DNA of 64,000 bases from positions 1 to 64,000 of the forward strand of contig JAJKFJ010022933.1 of NCBI GenBank assembly GCA_027382625.1. The letters are read 5' to 3'. The number at the start of each line of letters is the position of its first letter. The stretch's first letter is position 1. Source of the stretch: Tetmemena sp. SeJ-2015. Taxonomy: Eukaryota; Ciliophora; Spirotrichea; Sporadotrichida; Oxytrichidae. This document shows, in pieces, positions 12,046-24,450 of this stretch. The position numbers and the translations under genes are program-made. The notes beneath the pieces are model-generated. The model saw only the letters and a list, made by a program, of their open reading frames with translations. It was not told where the DNA came from and made no database searches.

Positions 12046-13429
12046 ATGCTCAAACTTTGGGGAAACGAACTCACAGCTTGCTATTACAAAGCTTAGAGAG
12101 TGGCTTACTTATTCACAAGAGCTAAGTCTATTGCATCTGCAGAACCTAAGGCTCCTCAAATCAGCAACGGCGCTCTCAGAAAAATCCTCTACAACGATGT
12201 GACGGCCTATATAATTACTAAGAAGCAGAGACAGTAATAATTAGTCTTTAAAATCTAAATTATTTGGCAGGTTCTAGACTTTGTGAACTTGAACTAGAGC
12301 AAGGGAAACTATATCGTGGATGCTGACGGCAATACTCTTCTTGATGTGAGTGGAACTGAACTCAACCCACTCGGATATAACCACCCCGAGCTTATCAAGG
12401 TAAAAGAATATTCCTTATATTAATACTTGCTAGCTTGCATACAGTCAAGAAGTCGACTCATCAATGATCAACTCTAATTTAACTACAAATGATAGAGTGG
12501 GAGCAGAGAAGTTCAAGCTCGTAAAAGATAGCTTTGACCCCCTTGCACCAGCTGGACTCTCAGCTGTTACCTTCACTAAAGGAGGCCATGCCGTTGAAAA
12601 GGCAATCATGACTGCCTTTGCTGAGAGAACTACTGGCACTGGAGAGAGATTTATCGCTCTCGGATTCGCAGGCGCAAATCACGGCCCTAAATCCTCTTTC
12701 CTGAACAACCATTTCTCAGGCTCTCACAACCTTCCTAAACTTAACTGGCCAGTCGTTAACTATCCTCAAAATGAATAGCAAGAGGTTCAATCACTTGATG
12801 AGATAAATAAGGTTCTACACAATAACTCTGTAGGAGCAATAGTTATTGAACCTGTTCATGCCTCTACTGGTGCTCAAGTTTCAGAAGCTTATCTCAATCA
12901 ACTCGGCTCTCTAGCTAAGACTCATGGTGCTGCTTTGATCATCGATGCTACCGAATCTGGCTAAGGTGCTACTGGCAAGAACTACTGGGGATTTGTTGGA
13001 GGTCACCCAGATTTCGTGGTCTTTGGAAAGAGAGCCTTCGCTGAAGGTTTCTACTCTCGCCCATAGAGCAAGCAACTTGCCATTACTTGGGGAGGAGATA
13101 TGCTCAGACTCATGTAATTCAGAGTGCTTAAGCAAATTATTGAGCAGGATAGACTTATTGAAAAGGTCGGAAAGACAGGAAGCTATCTTAAGCAGAGAGT
13201 TGAGAGTGCTTCCAAGGGTAAACAAGGCATCACTGGAGTCTCAGGAGCTGGTACTAGCTTGTTTATTAACACAGCTAATCTCCAGACTGCTCAACAGCTT
13301 CATAGTCATCTTCTTAGATCTGGCATAATCACCAGACTTAATGGAAGCAATGGTGTTTCTCTCAAGCCCTCTCTTATCTTTGAGGATAGACATGCTGACG
13401 TTATTGCTCAAACCGTTTAGAAATTCTGA
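12046..13429 (+). CDS. Class III PLP aminotransferase, 4-aminobutyrate aminotransferase-like
   Basis: PLP-dependent fold I aminotransferase. Seen: GNYIVDADGNTLLD and LGYNHPELIK, as in GABA transaminases; KGGHAVEKAIMTAF; IVIEPVHASTGAQVS; IIDATESGQG (the Asp that contacts the pyridine nitrogen); and FVVFGKRA, where the Lys is the expected Schiff-base residue. The reaction would be transfer of an amino group from GABA or a similar omega-amine to 2-oxoglutarate. The N-terminus has a basic stretch (FTRAKSIAS) consistent with mitochondrial import; an upstream in-frame ATG at 12007 is also possible. Introns: 12400-12433 (34 nt, acceptor ttgctag) and probably another ending just before VLDFVNL near 12270. 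This gene is richer in G+C than its neighbours and I found no IES in it. The TGA is at 13427-13429. Confidence 0.85.
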
Positions 13430-13533
13430 AGAGCAGCAGATTTCTGTCCTTCTTTGAGAGATAAATTTATTTAAACATGATTACTTTTACATTGCTTCGT
13501 ATAAAACCATGCAAAAGTGAGGATATTGCATTA

Positions 13534-14973
13534 ATGAATGACGATAATTTAATAAATTTGAATCACAAAAATAAAGTGGATTAATGAGACCAGCAAAATT
13601 TATCTCTTAGGAGTTGGAAAAAATGGCTGAGAAAATTGAGCATGACTGTAAGATATGTTCTGCCATTTAAATATATAGAGCTTGAAAATGACTCTGAGGA
13701 TGAAGATGACTATGATGATGAAACTTTTGACTCGTAATAATCAAAAGATGGAAACTATTTTGAGAGATGGTCCCCATCTAAGTCCCACAGTTAGCATGGA
13801 TTTGAAACTAACATGCATTCACCTATGTTCAACTCTTCTTTGAATATTAACTGGCAAGCATAAAGCACTTTAATAGATTAAGATTAGGGCTTTATTCATT
13901 CTTTGAGGAGAGTTAAAACTTTCAAAAACCTATTCTTTGTGAGGTAAAAATATATCAGGCATGGTTACAGAGCTCACCCCTAAATGGATATTTGCAAATG
14001 CAGTCAAAGCTTATTTATGATCCATAATGAAACCCTAAATGTGTGGACGCACTTGCTTTCAGGATTATACTTTATCTATGAAGCTTATAGAGTATTGCTG
14101 AGAATTTATTATTTGACCTAATTGATTTACAAATCAAATGAAAATGATATCCATTAAATAGCTTATTCATTTTTGGGAGAATATTATAATTAAAGAGAGT
14201 CATTTTCTTCTTTTTTTAGCCATATAAATATAAGAATAGAATAAGAGATTGTAACTTAATCTAAATTTATTTTCTTATTTTAACATAAGTCAATATTAAC
14301 TCAATAAGGAGTTTACGGAGAGATAAAAGACAGTTGGCATTTGAATATTATACTCGCAGGTCTAGTATCCTGTATTTTCTGCATGTTCTCAAGTGCTGTT
14401 TATCATCTTTATAATTCAATAAGTAGAAAGACATATCTAAGACTGCTCAAAATTGATTTGATTGGGATTGGAGTAATGATATTTGGGCTAGCAATATCCC
14501 TGATCTATACAGGTTTCCACAACTATAAACAATATGGAGATATTTTGACTTCCCTTATGCTCCTGCTTATGGCTGTAAACTTCATTCTCTAATGCACACC
14601 TTGCTACATGTAAGACTCCTTTGAAGGCTTTAGAATCCTTTTTTATGCAACCTTAATTACGCTTTTACTTGGCGTTGCAATATCGTGGTCAGCTTTTTTC
14701 TCGACTCATTTAGAATTCCAGCTAATGTTTTGGAACCTTATGAAGGCTTTTGGTTACCTAGGTGCGGGTTTCTTTTTTTACATGACTAAATATCCTGAAA
14801 AGCTAACTAGCAATTACTACTTGCAAATATTTGGACAGTCTCATATCTGGTGGCACGTATTTGTATTTCTTAATGGATACACCAACTACTGGTTGCTAGT
14901 TGAATCTATCAAACATGTAGAGCAGTATCCAAATCAAACTGAACTTCAATAAAGTTTGGAAGTTTCCTAATGA
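13534..14973 (+). CDS. PAQR-family receptor (AdipoR/haemolysin III-related)
   Basis: Seven-helix membrane protein of the progestin and adipoQ receptor family. Diagnostic motifs: HNETLNVWTHLLSG at the first helix (family NE..N.WTHL), SAVYHLYN with the zinc-binding His, a central LLKIDLIGIGVMIFG, and C-terminal FGQSHIWWHVFVFLN with the other zinc-binding histidines. Many members are ceramidase-like receptors. The N-terminal cytosolic tail is acidic (ENDSEDEDDYDDE). An 18-nt GT-AG intron (13576-13593) removes a TGA shortly after the start ATG. A hydrophilic insertion between helices 1 and 2 (about 14110-14330) is unusually long and AT-rich; it is open in frame but could hide an in-frame IES. Confidence 0.88.
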
Positions 14974-15185
14974 GAATGATAATAACATTTCTCGTCACAA
15001 TTAAAAAATATGACGATACTTTGCACATAATAAATCTAGAGCATCTTAATTCTGAAATGGTATTCTTTGAAACCACTCAAAATTAGTTTAATAAATCGCA
15101 AAAATATGCATTTCTAGCATGAAAAATAAATACTTATCTCACTTAATTGCTTCATTAGATTTTCTTAAAGTCTTTTCAAACCCTC

Positions 15186-17917
15186 TCATGGCAAATATAT
15201 GTATTAAAATGTTATGCCATTTAAATTAATGATGTACTTGCTTCTGTCAGTGTCGTCCCTCTTTAGATACTCTCTCTCAATGAGGGATTCAATTCTCTGT
15301 TTTATCATTTGGGGCTGAGGCATAAATATAGTAACCTGCTTCAACACATCCTCTAGGAGCTAATTATGCTTTTCTGTCTTGCGAGCCTTCATGATGCGGA
15401 CGATAACGGCGTCCAGAATGTTTCTGCGCTCCTGGTCCACATCATCAGGAATTTGAGGGGGCTTGGGTTGGTTACTGCCGCTCATCTTCTTGATCTGAGG
15501 GATGAAGTTCGGTTTTAAGTTGGGGTTGGAAAAGCCGAGGAAGACGACTAGCTTTTCCTCTGGAGTGAACTTGGGTTCCTTTTTGTTTTCCTTGTCAAGG
15601 ATTTTCGTCTTGGGGTTGCAAAGATACACCAAAGAGGGATTAAGCTCTGCCTCTGGAATGGAAAAGAGGATAATTAAACCAGTATATAATTAATGGCTGT
15701 CAATTCTTGCAGTTGGCGATAGGTGAGTGTCTGGTACTTATTGAACTGGAACAAGATGACAGCTTAGTAGCAACTAGTGATGAGAGAGTAGTTCTTTCCC
15801 TGCACAAACACTGGCTTGATTTCAACTTGACCTCTGTGGTAGAGCCAAATCAAATGGCGATTCTGATGCTTGTTTTTGTAGAACTATTCGAACTTATTCG
15901 TGATGTCCTTCAATTCAGGTGGCAAAGTGCACTGAGCATTTGCGTTCTCTGGCCAATGTCCACTGGTCAATACTTCTACACTCAGATCAATGTTGTCATT
16001 CTTAAAATTTGAATCATAAGATGAAGATTCTAGATAGCCTTGGCGATAGCTGTTTGCTTAAATTCTGACATAAGATCCTTAGAGAGATTGAGATCAGTAA
16101 ACATTTGAGAGATCTTATTGACAGTGTTGTGTCCACACTCAACTTTCAGCTTTTGGAGCATTGCCATCTCTGAGTCGATACTCAAATAGCTCTTATCTAA
16201 TAAACGCTGAGAAAGCAGTCTGGTGTATGCCTTGATGAACACATCTCTTCCATGGAGGCAGCAGAAAAGCTTGATGATGGCATCCAACTTTTCATTTACC
16301 TCTGCCTCACTGACTCCCTTGAATCCCTTCTTGAACTCATTATCACAATAGGCAGCGATGAAATATAAAACTACAAATGTAGTGAGGGGAATACTGGCTC
16401 TTGTTCATAAAATTCTGGAAGGAGAAATCTCTGCAATTTTGGAAGCGGATGTCGTTCAGGAAACTTTTTTCGACCATCTCATCCATTTCAGACTTGAGGG
16501 AGAGTAGTTGGGCGGTGAATTCGATAGGGTCTTTTAATAGAGCTTCATCTTGCACTATCTTTTCTCCTCTCTTCTCAATATAAGGTGCCATCTTTTGAAT
16601 GACATACTTTAGAGTCGACTCGACTCGCTTGAAAAGTCTGAACATCAGCGCTAGTTCACCAAGTTTCTTATCTTAGAACATCTTGTCACACCCTGTTCAC
16701 TAAATTCATGCTTTTGAAATAGAAGTAAACAAGCATCTTATTTTTCGATTGTCATATCAACTAATTTAACAGCTTGCTTTTCAACAATCTCGGTTTCGAT
16801 GGTGGAAAGAAGTTTCTTCTTGGTGTCTGGCTGGAGGAAATATACTGCTCTCTCCTCTTCTTGCTTGAGGTTATCTTCTGCCTCTTTCAAGTACTCTGGA
16901 CAGTTGAGATTAAGCAGCCAACCCTGACTCTTTGCAGAGTACTCTTGCTTGGATCTTGCAATTAGCTAATCCTCAAAGTTCTTCTCATAGATGGAGAGGT
17001 TGCGCTCTCCCTTCCAGACGAAGTCATCATCTACCTTCACAATGTCTGCAGTGATGAATCCCATCTGCACGAATGCATTAATGCAAGTCTTTAGCAAATC
17101 CCAGTCGACCTTCTCACCATTTCTATCTTTGGTGATCTCGTTCAATAGAGCGTTTCTCAGATTCTCTTGCAGAGAGTTGAAGCACTTCTCTTTGAAGAAA
17201 ACCAAGGCTGAAGTAGTTAGGGTCTGCATGCTGCAGTTCTTCAAGTAATAGCGATCCTAATAAATCTAAGCACAATCTAACACTTATAATAGCTAAAACT
17301 GTCTCTATAAAGATAAGCAAAAGTTTAAAGTATTATTGTACTAGGTAATTGAACATCTTTCTGAGATAGTGGACTAGAATGGTATAGTCCTTCCATTCCT
17401 TCACAAAGTCCTTGATCAAAAGATCTTCCTTTTTCTTTTTCAGTTCTGGAACTACAGTCAACTCGATGTGCTCAACCAGACATTTCTTAAAGTAGTCATT
17501 CAGTCTCTTGGCCATATCCAACTCATCGCACAACCGTAGCACCATTCTATATTTAAGAGTTACAACTATTCTTCACTCTATCAATAAATAGAGAATTAAT
17601 GAAGTTCAAATCCATATTTCTGCTCAATTCTGCAGATCTTCAATCATAGATACAAATAATTACTACTCCCTCCATCAAGAACTTTTATTCAAAATGACAT
17701 AGAATTATTTCTTTAAGAAGGTCACGTAGGATAAGGGTTTGGTTAATGCATGTGAAACTTAATAGAAATGGCCTTACGAGTAGCACTTGATGTAGTTCTT
17801 GTGACTCTATTCTAGTTATCTAGTTTTTAGATACCTAATGATGCCCTTTACATAGTCCTCGTGCACAATCTTGATTCCCTTCTCAAATGTTAAATCACTC
17901 TCTGCGAAATCTGACAT
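15186..17917 (-). CDS. Cullin, CUL1-like scaffold of an SCF-type ubiquitin ligase
   Basis: Nearly full-length cullin. The N-terminal repeats include YVKGIIRYLKTRQ and RKMFNYLDRYYLKN; the cullin-homology domain includes KKLGELALMFRLFKRV, LHGRDVFIKAYTRLLSQRLL, LSVEVLTSGHWP and LIWLYHRGQVEIK; the winged-helix tail carries the neddylation site IVRIMKARK and ends REYLKRDD. It would hold an adaptor at its N-terminus and RBX1 at its C-terminus. GT-AG introns: 17547-17777 and 17257-17341, plus a short one near 16680-16720. Two IESs break the conserved core (15657-15696 and 16358-16379), and a third, 14-bp CAA-flanked segment near 16040-16055 may be another. Start ATG 17915-17917 gives MSDFAESDLTFEKG, a normal cullin start. 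Confidence 0.92.
15657..15696 (-). other. IES, pointer CCATT (AATGG on +), 35 bp
   Basis: AATGG occurs at 15657-15661 and 15692-15696. On the coding strand excision gives ELTAIPEAELNPSL, matching the cullin pattern L...TGIPEAEL. It restores a frame otherwise lost. GT-AG splicing is not possible here. Confidence 0.93.
16358..16379 (-). other. IES, pointer CAT (ATG on +), 19 bp
   Basis: ATG occurs at 16358-16360 and 16377-16379. Excision restores NQ/KSQYSPHYIAAYCDNEFKK, typical of cullins, where the unexcised frame runs into TGA. Confidence 0.85.
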
Positions 17918-18104
17918 TTCAATAACTCGCTCTTAATAAAATTCCTTAAATAAAGATTATAACTTATTAGTCGACTTTGTAAAGTATTTTAATCGTCCAC
18001 CACGATAAATCTCTAGAATTAATATCAATTGACATCTATACTTTTAAAAATTAGTCATAAATATTAAAGATATTATTGTAAATGATATTATAAGAAAAAT
18101 AAGA

Positions 18105-19853
18105 TCACTTAATTTAAGCAAAAGCCTTTCTCTGGTGAAGGTACTCTTCAATTTTACCATTCTGCATCTTGTCTATAAGTCCGTAGTGTCTATCTTCTGT
18201 GAATCTGATACCACATACTTTATGCTTGTACTTTGCAAAAAATCCTGTGAAGTCGCAATATCTTGGCTGAACCTTTACCGAAACACCTCCATCTATACTC
18301 AAGTAAGATCCCAAATCAAGATTATAAAATGGTCCTTGCTGGGCTGCAGAAGTTGTAGAGTCTTACACATTTGGGATTGGGTTATTATCAAAATTAACCA
18401 GAATTTGCTTTAGTGACTTAAATAGATGAGCCTTCTATCCTGCCTTTTTAATTGCTTGTGTTTTAACCCAATGAGGATTCTTGAATTTCAAAGACTATCT
18501 CTCGTCAAATATCTTGAAAAGTATAGGATGCTTTCTTCGAAGATTTTCCAATAAGTATTGCTCCTCCTACTGTCTTTGATTGCTCTCTTGTTCAATATCT
18601 ATGTCTATCTAAAATTCTGGAGAAGGAACTTACTCCTCAGTAACAACTCCCTACTTGCCTGAGTTCTTTTTATAAGAACCTTTGATTGCATGGTCTTGAT
18701 TGGTGCCTCCTTATTTATTTGCGTTAGAGTTTTTAATTTCATCGTTCATAGTTTTCCTTCCTCTACCTCTCCCCCTTCCTCTAGGTCTTGAAACTTAAGA
18801 CTCTTAGGCTCTATTAGACTACTTTTTAGAATATGAAACATCAAAATCTATAGGTGCCTCTTCCTCTTCGTTATCATCATCTTCTTCATCATCATCAAGC
18901 TAATCTGCAAGTTAAGCTTTTAAAGACTACTCAAAGTTTGAATCATCATTATCAGAGAGAGTTTTCTCGCTTTATTTTGGCACCACAGAATCAGATTATT
19001 GGTCAGTGCTAGTTTAATTACTCTATCTCACTTGCTAATTTTCTTTGGCAATTTCTTTTTCAAAGGAATCTTCTTCAGCAATTACCATATTTCTGGTCCT
19101 ACTGCTCCTCCTATTTTCAACATTCACTACTTTTACTTCTTCATCTTTCATTTCTTCATCAGATTAATCTTATTTTTAAGAGATTTACCTCTCAGTCTAT
19201 TCATCACTTTCATCATCTTCATCTTCTCCGATCAGTTTTTGATTCTTTCTTTTTCTCCCTCTATGTTTCTTCTCTTAAAGATTATCAGCCTCTTTTTCTC
19301 TTGACTGATTAAGGTCACTTGGTTTGCTTTTACTTGGTCTTCCTCTTTTTTTGGGAGGCACTTACTAATTCTCTCTCTATTCATCCTCCTTAGCTCTTGC
19401 TCTTTGCCTAATATCAGGCTCTCTAGTTCTGCTTCTCTCTACTCTCACTTTGTGTTCTCTCCCCTAAGAATGCTTCTCATCTTCATTATAATCTTTGACA
19501 TTATCTCTGCATTTCCTTCTGCTTGTCTAATCATTTTAGCTTTACTACTTACTTGAAGTATTTTTGAGTTGCTTTTTCTATGCTGTGCTTGCAGCTGTAG
19601 GCTTGTCAAAATCTTCTCCACTTGATACATCATTCAAGGAGGCCGACAAATTAGTATCGCTTTAGAGAGAGTCAGACAATGAGTCGTTCTTTTTCTACTT
19701 CTATTTTGCTTTCTTTCTCTAGGAATGCTCAACTATGTGTTATTACTCCTCTTCATTTTCCGAGTCATCATAATGTTTTGTGTTCTTCTTTTAAGGCTTT
19801 TATTTAGCTACAGAAGCGGATTTCACTCTGCAGGGTCTTCCTCTCTTTCCCAT
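18105..19853 (-). CDS. INO80 complex subunit C (Ies6)-like, YL1_C domain with AT-hooks
   Basis: The C-terminus matches INO80C/Ies6: FKNPHWV, LFKSLKQILVN, GSYLSIDGG, then the YL1_C core RYCDFTGFFAKYKHK and a closing EEYLHQRKAFA. Ies6 joins Arp5 in the INO80 remodeller. Unlike short animal INO80C, this protein has a long N-terminal extension with AT-hook-like motifs (KRGRP, KKRGRPSK, RPRGRGRGRGRK) and acidic blocks (QLDDDEEDDDNEEEE). That suits DNA and histone contact. Many TAA/TAG codons are glutamine. I see one continuous frame and no IES. Start ATG is at 19851-19853 and TGA at 18105-18107. Confidence 0.8.
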
Positions 19854-20007
19854 TCCAAAAATTAAATGTCAAAGCTAGCAAATTAGAACTGAGAAATTAA
19901 AAACATAACCATGAATATTCAGATGACTCATCTTCACTCAAACTTTCTACAAGTAAAAGAAGAATTAAATAAAGTTAACTATCATCATAATAATCTTCAT
20001 CATTAAA

Positions 20008-22413
20008 TCAAATCTTTTTAGATTTTAACTGCTGAAAAGCACCACTTCTAAAAGTTTAAGTCTATCTTCCTAAATCAACAGTCTTTCTTACTTAAGCAGC
20101 TTCTTTTTAAGCTCCACCCTTCGGCGATTAATTTGATATGAATGGCTTTTTGATTTACATAGTCGCTTGCAACATAAGCTCTTGCTTAATTTCTTTTCCC
20201 TATCTGGGTGTGAATTTGATAAAAGCAGCCTAATCTTTAGTATGATAATTATCCGCACCTAGTGCAAATTTAGTTTGCTGATTTCCCAAACTTTTTTACT
20301 CATTTGGCTTTGATTCCAAGGACTAATTAACCTATTTCATTACTTGCTTAAGATTTAGCTGCCCATTCATCAAGAAATCCTTTTTAGTCACCAAATGACG
20401 CTTGTATTCTTCTGCATTTTATAAAGGCTGAGTTTAATACATTTCCCTCCACAGTTGTTCCTTAGCTCGAGACTGAGAATCAGGAATGAGTTTCTCGATA
20501 GTTTGAAAGTTTCTATTTGACTAGAGAAAGCCGGGGTCTTTGGATCTGTCATAAAAAGGCTCATGAGGGTTATAACCAGGGTTCTCTTCATCGCCCCACT
20601 TTGGAGGAGGGGGTGTTCTTCTTTCACTTGGGCATCTTATTCTATTACCGTGATTGATAAACACGATTTTATTATCACGAGATATTGGAGGCGACCCTGG
20701 TGGCTCCAGCGGCTGATAAAATGTACTATGAGTATATCGAACTGGCTAAGTTGAAACTGCCATCGGATGTTGGTTGAAATTGTGAGGGTAAGGATTAGAG
20801 AGGTCTGGTAGAGAACTGAATCTTTAAGACCCAGGATTAATTATATAATGAATTATGATTGCTAGTAGTTTCAGATATCTGGTTGCTGCCCTAAATATGA
20901 ATGAGCAATATAAGAAACCATTACCAAATTTTCCCTACTATATAAGTAAGCATTTGCATAGTTCTAAGATTAGCTGAAGCCCAAATCATTTCTTAAAGCT
21001 TGGTATGTCTTTTTCATCTGATTCAGAGACTGGTTACGATTTTAATAGCCAACGGGAGAGCTCAAATTCTCTAACTATATATAAAGATAAGACTTTTTTA
21101 GGAAATTTCCGAAATAAAGTAAAAGCATTTAGTGGGCTACATTTGATTACAAATATGGCATTTTATTGCTGAGTAGTTATTTATATTGTCCAAAGTCCTG
21201 CATGGTTTGTAAGTTTTATCTACCGATTGGGTTAATTCTGAGATCTTAAGTTTGCTAATTGAGGCTATGATGATTTGCATAAGCCCCATAGATTTAGTTG
21301 CTCTAATCCATTAATTCTAATACACTTATTTATTTGTTATTTTATTTAGGGAATCACCTTTTAATCATTTATCTTTATTCCATCAATAGCATTTATTTTG
21401 CAACTCCTTTTCTCAATTCACTTTATTAATGATGCAAGAAAATCCGTTTAATATAGTTTTCCAAGCAAGTGACTATAAATTGATATTTTAAATGCCAACT
21501 TAGAATTAATTTAACAGTATAACATTTCCACTAAATCAATGCTTCTCTTTTGACTAAATTCCGGTAATTGGAAATAAAAATACAGATTCTTATTAGTTTA
21601 GCTTTAATAGATTGTGTGTGGATACTATATTAGAGTTGAGAATGTATGGAATATACGCATAAAGATTCAAAGCTTATCCTAGTCGTTATTGATGGTGTTA
21701 TTCATCAGGTTGTTATTATTACTCACTTTCTCTAAGAAAGCTACTTACCCCTGCTTGTCATTTTCAACAATTAACGGCTCTTAAAAATATATTAAAAATA
21801 TAGTTACTCCATCGAACTTAAACTATCAGAACCTTACTTATCTTTAGAGAATAAAAAGTTTGGGCAGAGTCCTCGATAAGTCCCATAAAGCTACTTCAAT
21901 CTATTCAGTCTCGCTTGCTCTTGCTTTGAATTCAACAGGAATATTCTTCCGTTAGTCAAAATTAATAAAAAGTAAACTCACTGGCTTCTCAGGATAGAAT
22001 TCATAAATTGATTATTTTTTTAAAGAAAGCAAAAGGTGGGATGTTTGTTTATAGTTGCTTCGGATTCATCACGTGGCTCTCATCTCCGACCTACTTCTGC
22101 ACATAGAAAGGATCATTTTCAGTGTCGAGCACTTCATCTTGCTGAATCGCTCTATCTTAAGCTGAGGGCTATAGGGGCTCCTCAATATTTTAGAAGCCTT
22201 CGAAATTGTTAAATAGAATAGGAATCTTCACATCATCTTCTGATTCATTGTTCTTAGATTTATTCAAATTAGAAGTTATCTCTACTCGAGGGTCAAAATA
22301 ATTATTAAACTATAGCCAACGAAGTTAGAATCTAGTATAGGAATCTTAAGCTGCTCTACAGAGTTCATTTTATTCGGCTCTGATTCTTTCTTCTCTTCTT
22401 TCCCCGCAGCCAT
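20008..22413 (-). CDS. Uncharacterised Q/N/P-rich protein, several introns and IESs
   Basis: Not recognised. Starting at ATG 22411-22413 (MAAGKEEKKESEPNK), the frame passes an acidic N-terminus, a middle with FQLPEFSQKRSIDLVEML, a Q/N-rich region and a proline-rich stretch (ERRTPPPPPKWGDEENPGYN), ending in a basic tail. Introns of GT-AG type occur near 21960, 21790-21840, 21320-21350 and 20905-20940. The clearest IES is at 21063-21154 (pointer ATTTG, 87 bp). An 11-nt insertion near 22305 and a 4-nt AAT-flanked shift near 20840 also need removal. The upstream CK1 stop is only ten bases away. Confidence 0.6.
21063..21154 (-). other. IES, pointer ATTTG (CAAAT on +), 87 bp
   Basis: CAAAT occurs at 21063-21067 and 21150-21154. 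A tempting GT-AG pair lies inside but gives the wrong phase. Pointer excision gives NKMPYLSSPVGYQNRNQ in frame. Confidence 0.85.
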
Positions 22414-22423
22414 TTTATCCTGC

Positions 22424-24450
22424 TCAAAAAAAGAGCACTTATTTATGATTCACATTATTCTATATTTAGCAAGTTTTACTTTTAGTACTTAATTAAATGA
22501 GCTCAGGTGCTTAGAGGGGGGCTACTGTAATAGTGGGCTTGGCTCTTCCATGAGTCCTCTGCTTTTTGATATGCCAATCGTATTACATATGATCAGGTTG
22601 GCCGAAAGTGTCCATCATGAGAACTTTAAACTCCAGTCGAAGTCGTTTGTAGTCCGGTTTTTCATCGTACTCCAAATCTTTCACGTATTTCAAAAATCGA
22701 CAAAATTGTTCTAAGCAACTTATTAGACTTGCTATAAGTTATTACCTGGGAGTTCCTTGCAAAGAATTTCATCAATTGTGAGCATCTTGATCTCTAAAAT
22801 GTTTTGGTACTTTTCCAGCTTGTTTGCTCCAGCTGCCCCTTGCCAAGGCAAGTTTCCTCTAAGGAACTGGATTAGCATATATGCTATTGACTCCAAGTCA
22901 TCTCTCCTGCTTAGTGCTACAAATTGGTTATTGTTTGGGCATGATATCTTACTAAAGCCTTAATGAGAATTAAGTGAAGCATATCTGGCTGTGCCAGTTA
23001 ATGATCTGCCAGGTGGGAGCTAAGGATAGTGAATATTTCTCTTCTAGTCCTTATAAGGCTTCGAGAGTCCAAAATCGATTAGATACAATTAGTTTTGGTT
23101 CCTTGCACCAGGGATTCCCATAACGAAGTTACTAGGCTTGATATCTCAATGAATAAAGCCCGCGTTATGCATCGATTCAATGCGATTCAACTAAATAGGT
23201 TATTAAAAACAAGGAAGCTCTTCTCAAATCATTGGTTAGCAAATAAGTTACTCTACTTTAAGTCACAGTAGACAAAAAATATTAATTAATAAGTCAACGG
23301 AAAGTAAAAAAGCAAATAGGAATTTTAGAATCAAAATTCTCGTTTCAAAGACTTCTCGGGTCTCTTAAATTAATCTTGAACTCATAAATTTTACTTACGA
23401 TTCCATCAGCAAGCTTAAGAACAGTTTGCAGACTGAATTTAGAACCGTGATTTTTAAACAAAGTGGAGAGACTTGGGCCGAGTAGCTCCATAACTAAAAT
23501 ATTCTAACCATGCTCTTGGCCGAACCAGTGAAGTTTAGGGAATCCCTCTAAATATATAATGAATGACTCAGCAAGTAAATATGGAAACGTGAAAGCATCA
23601 ATTTCAATAAAAACCTTTATTTTTAAAGTCTAATGAGATTTCATGTAAAGTTGTATTCTATAATTTTATAAGCAAGAGCAATTTAAATAAATATAGATTG
23701 TTTATTTGTTCATAGAAGAAATAATACTTTTTCTTTTTAAAGTTAAATTGTTAATGTACTTAACTAAGATACTTTTTAAAAAATAAATTAAGCGATTTAT
23801 TGACTCTCTTCTTATAATATAAATTTGAAAATTCATCGTGTTTATGAGTTAAATGGCTAAATTTTTTATTTATTGGAGAGAGAAAGAGGTACATCAAATT
23901 TTATAGACTTTAGAATATGTCTTATAGTTTAAAATGTGTAGTTAATTATTGATAGAAGGTTGCATACCTATTCCTTGAAGCTGCTTTAGGATTTTGCACT
24001 CTTAAGCAAGGACCTTCACTTTGCAGTGTCTGTGCTCCTATATCCAACGGTTAATATATACCTTAAAATTTTCAAAAGAAGGATAAATCTGACATCGCAA
24101 ACTGTTTGTTTAATCCTATTCTTTAGTTTGGTGTGGTGATGATTAAACTCAATTAAGATTAGAATAATAAAATGATGCTATCTATGATTTGAGGGTTTAG
24201 TGGGCTGATTTGCGTTTAATAAAGTTGATAGGTTGTGTAAAGATTAAATCCAGAGATAAGTTTAAATTTGTGATAGTACCATTTTAATGGCCACCTCCTG
24301 GTTTGAGAGAGTGTCCACCCCCTGAAAGATTTCTCCGAACGAGCCCTTCCCAATAGACTTAGTTATCATGAATCGCCCATTTGCCATCATCAGCTACCCA
24401 AAGTCATTGTGGCTCCCACCTTGCGTTCCTCCCACGTGATCGTACATCAT
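22424..24450 (-). CDS. Casein kinase 1-family protein kinase with TGA in the HRD motif
   Basis: CK1 catalytic domain: glycine loop GKGSFGE, VAIK lysine, [32 protein letters not shown], then [39 protein letters not shown] and [24 protein letters not shown], all CK1 hallmarks. GT-AG introns sit near 24041-24279, 23553-23966, 23190-23398 and a short one near 22715-22745. The codon for the HRD arginine is TGA (23146-23148), a stop in this code, so the protein as written ends before the DIK/DFG half. This could be a one-base CGA-to-TGA change, a pseudogene or a sequencing error. The C-terminal tail is short and ends at TGA 22424-22426. Confidence 0.85.

Noticed and set aside
23553..23966. The roughly 410-base AT-rich insertion in the CK1 gene as a large IES
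   Set aside because: It has a phase-correct GT-AG pair and no flanking direct repeat that fits better, so it is treated as an intron, though an IES nested within it cannot be excluded.
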